A DNA stretch of 5,109 nucleotides from UKL13-2 sp043756275 (GTDB taxonomy: Bacteria; Pseudomonadota; Gammaproteobacteria; Burkholderiales; Usitatibacteraceae), in the NCBI GenBank assembly GCA_043756275.1, contig JAYURJ010000078.1:1-5109 (forward strand). Reading direction: 5' to 3'. Both the position numbers and the translations under genes were made by a program. The notes below the pieces were generated by a model, which made no database searches, had not been told where the DNA came from, and was given only the letters and a program-made list of their open reading frames with translations. Every line of letters begins with the position of its first letter. The first letter of the stretch is position 1. Below, piece by piece: positions 1-5,109 of this stretch.

Positions 1-1
1 G

Positions 2-445
2 CAGATTGCAAGAGCGGTTGTTGCGGCAAGGGTCATCGGACGTATTCGGACGACGCGCGAGCTTGCCGAGCTCGTGGGTAAAACCGTCAGGACGCGCGAG
101 CCGGGCCAAAACCCCGCAACCCGCACGTTTCAGGCTCTTCGGATTTTCATCAATCAAGAGCTTGAAGAGGTAGAGCAAGTTTTACCGCAGGCCGTCACGG
201 GCTTGCGGACTGGAGGCAGGTTGGTGGTGATCGCGTTTCATTCTCTGGAAGACCGGATCGTCAAGCGTTTTATGCAAAACGCGGCGAAGGCGGATCACCT
301 ACCCTCAAAATTGCCGATACGGGCCAATGAAGTCAACGATGCGACCTTGCGCATTCTCGGTAAGCCGGTCAAACCGACCGCGGCCGAGATCGCTGCCAAT
401 CCGCGCGCGCGCTCAGCCATCATGCGGTCGGCCGAAAAATTATGA
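2..445 (+). CDS. rsmH: 16S rRNA (cytosine(1402)-N4)-methyltransferase RsmH (MraW), C-terminal part, truncated by the window's left edge
   Basis: RsmH uses S-adenosylmethionine to N4-methylate C1402 of 16S rRNA in the ribosomal P site. The frame is open from base 2, so the gene begins upstream; 147 residues and the stop are visible, a little under half of the usual ~310. An internal ATG at 74 is not the true start, because the codons before it (QIARAVVAAR..., then TTRELAELV) read as normal RsmH sequence. Family motifs seen are NPATRTFQALRIFINQELEE, GGRLVVIAFHSLEDRIVKRF (the typical strand and FHSLEDR motif of the methyltransferase fold) and the C-terminal end KPTAAEIAANPRARSA with closing RSAEKL. 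The stop codon TGA overlaps the ftsL start in ATGA, the usual arrangement at the front of the dcw cluster. No frameshift or unusual composition is visible. The identification is secure; the SAM-binding N-terminal part cannot be checked here. Confidence 0.97.
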   Translation, partial: QIARAVVAARVIGRIRTTRELAELVGKTVRTREPGQNPATRTFQALRIFINQELEEVEQVLPQAVTGLRTGGRLVVIAFHSLEDRIVKRFMQNAAKADHLPSKLPIRANEVNDATLRILGKPVKPTAAEIAANPRARSAIMRSAEKL

Positions 446-747
446 CGAGGCTAAACACACTGCTGCTGCTGGTGTTGATCGGCTGCGCGCTGTCGGTGGT
501 GACATCGCAACACAAGGCGCGTAAATATTTTACCGAGCTCCAATTGGAGCAGGAATCGGAGCGCAAGCTCGATAGCGAGTGGCGCGAACTACAAATCGAA
601 GCGCAGACCCAAGGCGCGGGCAGGCGCATTGAACAAAAGGCCGCGCAAGAGTTGGGCATGAAGCAGCCTGACGCAAAAAAAACCGTGATCGTGGTGTTGG
701 ACGGCGACCTGCCTGTGACTGCGGATCGCAAAGCGGACGGGAGATAA
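442..747 (+). CDS. ftsL: Cell division protein FtsL (bitopic divisome scaffold)
   Basis: FtsL is a small inner-membrane protein that forms the FtsQLB complex and helps recruit and activate FtsW-FtsI at the septum. The 101-residue product has one hydrophobic segment at about residues 4-21 (LNTLLLLVLIGCALSVV), then a charged periplasmic stretch rich in Glu, Lys, Arg and Gln with spaced Leu/Trp/Ile (about 26-58) that looks like the FtsL coiled coil. The family's C-terminal pattern follows: an Ala-rich helix, ELGM (70-73) and P76. Only three residues precede the membrane segment, far fewer than the roughly 30-residue cytoplasmic tail of the E. coli protein. The start is fixed by the ATGA overlap with rsmH; no clear Shine-Dalgarno sequence precedes it (GCCGAAAAATT), suggesting translational coupling. 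FtsL sequences are poorly conserved, so the call rests on size, topology and position between rsmH and ftsI. An A8 run lies in codons 78-81. Confidence 0.93.
   Translation: MTRLNTLLLLVLIGCALSVVTSQHKARKYFTELQLEQESERKLDSEWRELQIEAQTQGAGRRIEQKAAQELGMKQPDAKKTVIVVLDGDLPVTADRKADGR
675..681 (+). other. In-frame A_AAA_AAA slippery heptamer inside ftsL
   Basis: Eight consecutive A residues (675-682) are read in the ftsL frame as gcA AAA AAA Acc, which matches the X_XXY_YYZ heptamer form used for -1 frameshifting (compare A_AAA_AAG in E. coli dnaX). A -1 shift would give a product of about 116 residues ending at the TAA at 789-791. A +1 shift meets TGA at 686-688 almost at once. I see no obvious strong stem-loop just downstream, so programmed use is unproven; transcriptional slippage is the other possibility. 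Confidence 0.35.
739..743 (+). promoter_or_regulatory. Ribosome binding site of ftsI
   Basis: GGGAG lies within the last codons of ftsL, five bases before the ATG at 749. It supports this ATG as the ftsI start and lets ribosomes finishing ftsL reinitiate one base after its TAA stop. Confidence 0.65.
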
Positions 748-748
748 C

Positions 749-2497
749 ATGCGGTTCACGTCCAAACGTCTTGAACCAAGTCTGCGACTAAAGCTTGAAG
801 GTTGGCGGTCGCGCGTCGTGCTACTGCTTTGCCTCGGTGGATTTGTCATTCTCCTCGGTCGTGCGTTCTACCTGCAGGCGCTCAATAATGTTTTCCTGCA
901 AGCAAAAGGGGAGGCACGATTCGTTCGTGTTGTCGATATGCCTGCGTCACGCGGCGCAGTGATGGATCGACACGGCAAACCCTTGGCGATTTCCACACCC
1001 GTGGAATCCATCTGGGCGAGCCCGATGGATATTGAAGCCGATGCATCTCAAGTGGCCAAGCTGGCAAGCGCACTCAGCATGGATCGGAAGTTGCTCGCGG
1101 AGAAAATTACCGATGGCAGCAAGAATTTCGTGTGGCTCAAACGTCAGCTTTCCCCAGAGCAGGCAGTGCGTGTGATGGCACTAAAAATCCCCGGGGTATT
1201 TCAGCAACGGGAATTCCGTCGTTTCTATCCGTCTGGCGATGTCACGGCGCACGTCATCGGCTTTACCGGCGTGGACGATCAGGGGCAGGAGGGCATCGAG
1301 CTGGCACAGCAGGCGATGCTTGCCGGTGCCACCGGCCAAAAACGCGTGATCAAGGACCGCAAAGGTCGCGTTGTCGAGGACATTGAAAATCTAAAAGCAC
1401 CGCGCGAAGGCAAGCCGCTCAAGCTGTCGATCGATGAACGCTTTCAGAATCTGGTGCATCGCGAATTAAAGGCTGCGGTGGAAGCCAACAAAGCCAAGGG
1501 TGGGGCGCTGGTGATGCTCGATGCAAAGACCGGCGAAATATTGGCGCTGGTGAACCAGCCTGATTTCAATCCGAATAATCGCGCACATGTGCAAACCGCG
1601 CAGATGAGAAATCGCAGCATCACTGATGTCTTTGAGCCCGGCTCCACGTTCAAGCCATTCGCGGTATCGGCAGCGCTTGAGGCGGGCATCGTCAAACCCA
1701 ATACCGTCATTACCACCGGTCCCGGGCTCACCATCGGCACCAAGACCATTACCGATTTACCTCATCGCTCCAACCAACTGACCGTCTCGGAAATTATCAA
1801 GACATCGAGCAACATCGGTACTGCAAAGATCGCGCTGCAACTCCCGTCCGAGCAATTGTGGAATATGTATAGCGAACTCGGATTTGGAGTCGCCCCAAAA
1901 ACCGGCTTTCCGGGCGAGGCGACAGGTCGGTTGCGTCCGGTCAAGACATGGAAGCCGATCGAGCAGGCCACCATGGGCTACGGCTACGGAGTATCCGTGA
2001 GCGCGATTCAATTGGCACGCGCCTACACAATATTTACCAATGACGGCGTATTGCTACCGGTCACGTTTTTGAAGCGCGAAGGCGATGTGATCGGCAAGCA
2101 AATCATCTCGTCCAAAACTGCGAAGGCGATGGCGCAGATGCTCGAAACGGTGACCGAGCAAGGCGGTACGGCCACCAAGGGCCAGGTCCCGGGCTATCGC
2201 ATGGCCGGTAAAACCGGCACAGCATACAAGCTCGTCAATGGCCAATACGCGGAAAATCTTTACCGATCCTCGTTCATTGGTTATGGACCGGCGTCGAATC
2301 CGCGTTACATCATTGTCGTGACAATCGATGAGCCCTCAGCGGGTAAGCATTTCGGTGGTGATGTATCAGCACCCGTATTTTCGAATGTGATGTCACAGGC
2401 GTTGCGCATGTCCGGTGTTGCACCGGATGCTGAATCGCTGCGTGAAGCCAGCGCTGTTCCGGCGGCAACGATCAGCAATCCGAAGGAGCGAGGGTAA
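749..2497 (+). CDS. ftsI: Peptidoglycan D,D-transpeptidase FtsI (penicillin-binding protein 3)
   Basis: FtsI is the septum-specific class B penicillin-binding protein: a monofunctional transpeptidase that cross-links new septal peptidoglycan and works with the glycosyltransferase FtsW; it is a beta-lactam target. The 582 residues match the family length (588 in E. coli). A short basic cytoplasmic tail precedes one membrane anchor at about 23-43. The non-catalytic pedestal (about 60-220) carries RGAVMDRHGKPLA (68-80), RRFYPSGDVTAHVIGFTG (157-174) and DRKGRVVEDI (203-212). The transpeptidase domain (about 250-550) has all three catalytic motifs: SxxK as S299-T-F-K302 with nucleophile Ser299 (codon 1643-1645), SxN as S353-S-N355, and KTG as K488-T-G490 followed by Thr491. 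The region FGGDVSAPVF near 535-544 is also typical. The tail after about 553 is not recognisably conserved. The ATG lies one base after the ftsL stop and follows GGGAG; the TAA stop overlaps the murE start by one base. The enzyme appears intact. Confidence 0.99.
   Translation: MRFTSKRLEPSLRLKLEGWRSRVVLLLCLGGFVILLGRAFYLQALNNVFLQAKGEARFVRVVDMPASRGAVMDRHGKPLAISTPVESIWASPMDIEADASQVAKLASALSMDRKLLAEKITDGSKNFVWLKRQLSPEQAVRVMALKIPGVFQQREFRRFYPSGDVTAHVIGFTGVDDQGQEGIELAQQAMLAGATGQKRVIKDRKGRVVEDIENLKAPREGKPLKLSIDERFQNLVHRELKAAVEANKAKGGALVMLDAKTGEILALVNQPDFNPNNRAHVQTAQMRNRSITDVFEPGSTFKPFAVSAALEAGIVKPNTVITTGPGLTIGTKTITDLPHRSNQLTVSEIIKTSSNIGTAKIALQLPSEQLWNMYSELGFGVAPKTGFPGEATGRLRPVKTWKPIEQATMGYGYGVSVSAIQLARAYTIFTNDGVLLPVTFLKREGDVIGKQIISSKTAKAMAQMLETVTEQGGTATKGQVPGYRMAGKTGTAYKLVNGQYAENLYRSSFIGYGPASNPRYIIVVTIDEPSAGKHFGGDVSAPVFSNVMSQALRMSGVAPDAESLREASAVPAATISNPKERG
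2483..2488 (+). promoter_or_regulatory. Strong Shine-Dalgarno sequence of murE
   Basis: AAGGAG lies inside the last codons of ftsI, eight bases before the ATG at 2497. It decides the murE start in favour of 2497 over the next in-frame ATG at 2515 (codon 7), which has no purine-rich motif before it. It is the best-matching ribosome binding site in the window. Confidence 0.8.
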
Positions 2498-4044
2498 TGG
2501 TGGAAGCTCCATCGATGCATTCGGCAATTGTTTTAGCACCCGACTTCACGCCGGCGGAACTTTCAAATGCGCTGGCAGCGATCCCAGCACAGATCGTTGA
2601 GGCGACGGCGAGTAGTCGTGACGCGCGGCGCGGCGCATGTTTTCTCGCGTATCGCGGCGCGACGCGTGATGGTCGTGATTTCATCGAAGATGCCATTGTG
2701 CGCGGCGCATCCGCAGTCTTGTATGACCCAGCCAACTTTGAGTGGAAAAGCGGCTGGAAAGTACCAAGTCTCGCGGTGCCGAACTTAAAAACCCACGCCA
2801 GCCAGATCGCTGGGCACATATACGGGCACCCGTCCGATGCGCTCTGGATGACTGGTGTGACGGGCACCAATGGGAAAACTTCTGTCGCACAATGGATCGC
2901 GCAGGGCCTTGAGCGCGCGGGTAGGAAATCGGCAGTTCTGGGCACCATCGGGAACGGCCTTGTGGGCAATAACAGCAACTTGCAGCCATCGGACAACACC
3001 ACACCGGATGCAGTCGCGTTGCAACGCCAACTGCGCGAATACGTGACACAAGGTGCGGTGGCGTGCGCGATGGAGGTGTCCAGTCACGGTCTCGATCAGG
3101 GGCGTGTTGCGGATATCAAATACGATGTCGCGGTATACACCAACCTCACGCGCGATCACCTCGATTATCACGGCACGATGGCAGCGTATGGCGAGGCGAA
3201 GGCGAAATTATTCGCCAAGGACAACTTGAAGCACGCAGTGATCAACGCCGACGACGCGTTCGGTCAGCAATTGATTGAGCGGCTTAATTCAACGGGCAAA
3301 CACGGCGTCAATCTTATCCGCACCAGTACCCGGCAAAATGGGCATCATGCTGATCTTGTTGCAGAACAATTGTCGGTTTCCGCTGCCGGGCTCGCCTTTG
3401 AAATTGGCGGAAAATTTGGCCGCGCAAATGTGGAGTCCGACATTCTGGGCGCGTTCAATGTTGCTAATTTGTTGTCCGTGATCGGCACCCTCCTGGTTAG
3501 TGGCGTATCGCTTGAACAGGCCGCCGCGATTGCTTGTGAATTGCCACCGGTGCCAGGCCGTATGCAAACGGTGCGCTCATCAGATCGGAACAAACCGCTT
3601 GTCGTCGTTGATTATGCGCACACGCCGGATGCACTTGAGAAAGCGTTATCGACCATCGCCGCAATCGTGCCCGAGAATGGCCGGCTGATTTCAGTGTTTG
3701 GTTGTGGTGGCGATCGTGATCGCGGCAAGCGGCCCCAGATGGGCGCAATTTCTGCACGCTATGCCGATTTGTCGATTGTCACGTCCGATAATCCGCGCAC
3801 TGAAAATCCACAACGCATCATCGAAGACATCGAGTCGGGCATGAAAGGTGCACGACTTAAATCAATTTCAGATCGGCATCAGGCAATTTTTGAAGCGCTG
3901 AACGAAGCAAAAACCGGCGACATCGTCGTCATCGCCGGCAAAGGCCATGAGGACTACCAGATAGTCGGCGAGACCAAGCATCATTTCAGCGATATCGAAG
4001 TCGCGCAGGAAGCGTTGGACGCGTGGCACGGAGTGAGCCGATGA
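2497..4044 (+). CDS. murE: UDP-N-acetylmuramoyl-L-alanyl-D-glutamate--2,6-diaminopimelate ligase MurE
   Basis: MurE is the cytoplasmic ATP-dependent ligase that adds the third stem-peptide residue to UDP-MurNAc-L-Ala-D-Glu. The 515 residues fit a full-length enzyme (495 in E. coli). In order: an N-terminal UDP-binding domain with SSR at 39-41 and DGRDFI at 58-63; the ATP-binding P-loop TGTNGKTS at 122-129; TTPD at 168-171; EVSSHGLDQGR at 193-203; NLTRDHLDYHG at 216-226; Lys235 in YGEAK, the position carbamylated in characterised MurE and MurD; the hinge and C-terminal domain with PPVPGRMQ (350-357), DYAHTPDAL (372-380), GCGGDRDRGKRP (402-412), DNPR (431-434) and GKGHE (481-485). DNPR is the signature of enzymes selecting meso-diaminopimelate rather than L-lysine, implying Gram-negative-type A1-gamma peptidoglycan. 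The start overlaps the ftsI stop by one base behind a strong AAGGAG; the stop overlaps murF through ATGA. SSR where DSR is usual is the only oddity noted. Confidence 0.99.
   Translation: MVEAPSMHSAIVLAPDFTPAELSNALAAIPAQIVEATASSRDARRGACFLAYRGATRDGRDFIEDAIVRGASAVLYDPANFEWKSGWKVPSLAVPNLKTHASQIAGHIYGHPSDALWMTGVTGTNGKTSVAQWIAQGLERAGRKSAVLGTIGNGLVGNNSNLQPSDNTTPDAVALQRQLREYVTQGAVACAMEVSSHGLDQGRVADIKYDVAVYTNLTRDHLDYHGTMAAYGEAKAKLFAKDNLKHAVINADDAFGQQLIERLNSTGKHGVNLIRTSTRQNGHHADLVAEQLSVSAAGLAFEIGGKFGRANVESDILGAFNVANLLSVIGTLLVSGVSLEQAAAIACELPPVPGRMQTVRSSDRNKPLVVVDYAHTPDALEKALSTIAAIVPENGRLISVFGCGGDRDRGKRPQMGAISARYADLSIVTSDNPRTENPQRIIEDIESGMKGARLKSISDRHQAIFEALNEAKTGDIVVIAGKGHEDYQIVGETKHHFSDIEVAQEALDAWHGVSR
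4030..4033 (+). promoter_or_regulatory. Ribosome binding site of murF
   Basis: GGAG near the end of murE lies seven bases before the ATG at 4041. Together with the ATGA overlap it supports 4041 as the start. A second in-frame ATG at 4059 (codon 7) also has a purine-rich GGGA six bases upstream, so that alternative cannot be fully excluded. Confidence 0.6.
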
Positions 4045-5109
4045 GCGCGGGATTTTCGATGCGGCTGAGTGAAGTGGCGCGCGCGTTTGGCTCGGGCCAG
4101 CCGGGGATGTCGATTGAAGATTGCATGCTGACTGGCGTCTCCACCGATTCCCGCTCTGTTGAAGCGGGGCAATTGTTTGTCGCACTCAATGGCAATAATT
4201 TTGATGGGCACGCTTACGTCGCGCGCGCGGCTGAAAGTGGCGCTGCGGCCGCACTGGTGTCGCGCACCATTGCCGATGTGGCGATTCCTCAGATTCTCGT
4301 TTCCGATACTCGCGCAGCACTTGGCAGATTGGCACAAGTGTGGCGGCGGCGTTTCCCAATACCGGTACTGGCGCTAACTGGCAGCAACGGCAAAACGACC
4401 GTAAAAGAAATGTTGCGCGCCATTCTTGTCAGACATCTCGGCCGCGCGGATGCATTGCTCGCGACCGAAGGAAACCTGAACAACGATATCGGCGTGCCGC
4501 AAATGATGCTGCGCCTGAACGCAAATCACAAGATGGCCGTCTTTGAATTGGGAATGAACCATCTCGGCGAAATTGCCTATCTCACACACCTCGTTGAGCC
4601 CGATGTCGCGCTCGTCATCATGGCGGGCACCGCGCATATCGGCGAACTTGGCAGCCGTGAAGCGATTGCAGAAGCCAAAGGCGAAATTTATACCGCGCTA
4701 AAACCAGATGGTGTCGCGGTGGTCAACATGCACGACCGCTTCGGCAGTTATTGGAAAGAATTGGCAGGCCACCATCGGGTCATCGGCTTTGGGGTGAGTC
4801 TTGATGATGCCGTGTGCGGAAAATTTGGCGCAAATTCAAACAACCCGCTAACCATCGCCTATCAGGGCAACGAGATCGATGTGCGTCTTCAAGTGCCGGG
4901 GAATCACAATCAACGCAATGCGCTTGCGGCGGCGGCGGGTGCCTGCGCCCTCGGCGTGCCGCTGGCGGTGATCAAGGCGGGACTTGAAGATTTTCATGGC
5001 GTCGCCGGAAGACTACAGACGTATCGCGGCCACAATTCGGCCACCATCATCGACGACACTTACAACGCCAATCCCGATTCCGTCAAAGCTGCCATCGCCG
5101 TGCTCGCCA
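4041..5109 (+). CDS. murF: UDP-N-acetylmuramoyl-tripeptide--D-alanyl-D-alanine ligase MurF, N-terminal part, truncated by the window's right edge
   Basis: MurF adds the D-Ala-D-Ala dipeptide to UDP-MurNAc-tripeptide using ATP in the cytoplasm, completing the pentapeptide of the lipid II precursor. It acts directly after MurE and is encoded directly after it. The visible 356 codons plus one base are about three quarters of a typical ~450-residue enzyme; the C-terminal domain is cut off. Seen in order: the N-terminal domain with STDSR (34-38), GQLFVAL (43-49) and FDGHAYV (54-60); the P-loop TGSNGKTT (113-120); NLNNDIGVP (145-153); FELGMNHLGEI (168-178), with Glu169 expected to help bind Mg2+; AHIGELGS (198-205) followed by EAKGEIY, whose Lys213 probably matches the conserved lysine of Mur ligases; PGNHNQRNALAA (286-297); and DDTYNANPDS (338-347), a diagnostic MurF motif. 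No stop or frameshift interrupts the frame. The start is chosen for the ATGA overlap with murE and the upstream GGAG. Confidence 0.98.
   Translation, partial: MSAGFSMRLSEVARAFGSGQPGMSIEDCMLTGVSTDSRSVEAGQLFVALNGNNFDGHAYVARAAESGAAAALVSRTIADVAIPQILVSDTRAALGRLAQVWRRRFPIPVLALTGSNGKTTVKEMLRAILVRHLGRADALLATEGNLNNDIGVPQMMLRLNANHKMAVFELGMNHLGEIAYLTHLVEPDVALVIMAGTAHIGELGSREAIAEAKGEIYTALKPDGVAVVNMHDRFGSYWKELAGHHRVIGFGVSLDDAVCGKFGANSNNPLTIAYQGNEIDVRLQVPGNHNQRNALAAAAGACALGVPLAVIKAGLEDFHGVAGRLQTYRGHNSATIIDDTYNANPDSVKAAIAVLA

Noticed and set aside
682..760. Possible ftsL-ftsI fusion by +1 frameshifting at the A8 run, since ftsI lies in the +1 frame
   Set aside because: The +1 frame meets TGA at 686-688 immediately after the run, so no fusion can form.
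2515..2517. Alternative murE start at codon 7
   Set aside because: There is no Shine-Dalgarno sequence before it, whereas the ATG at 2497 has AAGGAG at an ideal distance and overlaps the ftsI stop.
2472..3002. Long minus-strand open frame (176 codons) opposite the 5' part of murE
   Set aside because: It lies wholly antisense to ftsI/murE, whose protein motifs are unambiguous, and its translation shows no recognisable domain. Such antisense frames are common in GC-rich coding DNA.
4059..4061. Alternative murF start at codon 7
   Set aside because: GGGA upstream makes it possible, but the ATGA overlap and GGAG favour 4041; the six-residue difference does not affect any domain.
3868..4337. Overlapping minus-strand open frames across the murE/murF junction
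   Set aside because: They are antisense to strongly conserved MurE C-terminal and MurF N-terminal sequence and read as low-complexity Arg/Ser/Ala-rich protein with no family resemblance.
1..5109. Search for a novel system, mobile element, RNA gene, terminator or repeat array
   Set aside because: Conserved coding sequence fills essentially the whole window on one strand with at most one intergenic base. I saw no inverted-repeat ends, tRNA-like cloverleaf, direct-repeat array or hairpin followed by a T run. The CGCG-rich patches are ordinary codon use.

Overview
The window is an uninterrupted stretch of the division and cell wall (dcw) cluster of a Gram-negative bacterium, all on the + strand: the 3' half of rsmH (mraW), complete ftsL, complete ftsI (PBP3), complete murE, and the first 356 codons of murF. 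The order rsmH-ftsL-ftsI-murE-murF is the classical proteobacterial one. The moderate-to-high GC content, a short FtsL with almost no cytoplasmic tail, a single-TM FtsI of 582 residues and a MurE with the meso-diaminopimelate signature DNPR fit a proteobacterium, most likely a betaproteobacterium. The lineage is inferred from how the proteins read, not from a search.

Layout: rsmH ends at 445 and overlaps ftsL (442-747) through ATGA. FtsI (749-2497) starts one base after the ftsL stop. MurE (2497-4044) shares one base with the ftsI stop (TAATG). MurF (from 4041, running off the right edge) overlaps murE through ATGA. There is no intergenic gap longer than one base, so no internal terminator and no dedicated promoter region are visible. 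The genes look like one polycistronic, translationally coupled unit whose promoter would lie upstream of the window.

Functionally, MurE and MurF add meso-diaminopimelate and then D-Ala-D-Ala to the UDP-MurNAc peptide in the cytoplasm. FtsI cross-links the resulting peptidoglycan at the septum. FtsL is a bitopic divisome scaffold that, with FtsB and FtsQ, controls the FtsW-FtsI synthase. RsmH methylates C1402 of 16S rRNA and is a conserved passenger of the cluster.

I found no mobile element, tRNA/rRNA, CRISPR array, repeat array or unknown gene, and nothing that supports a previously undescribed system. The points worth a second look are small: an in-frame A-AAA-AAA slippery heptamer in ftsL, a very short FtsL cytoplasmic tail, a variant UDP-binding motif in MurE, and a MurF signature that may help place the lineage.
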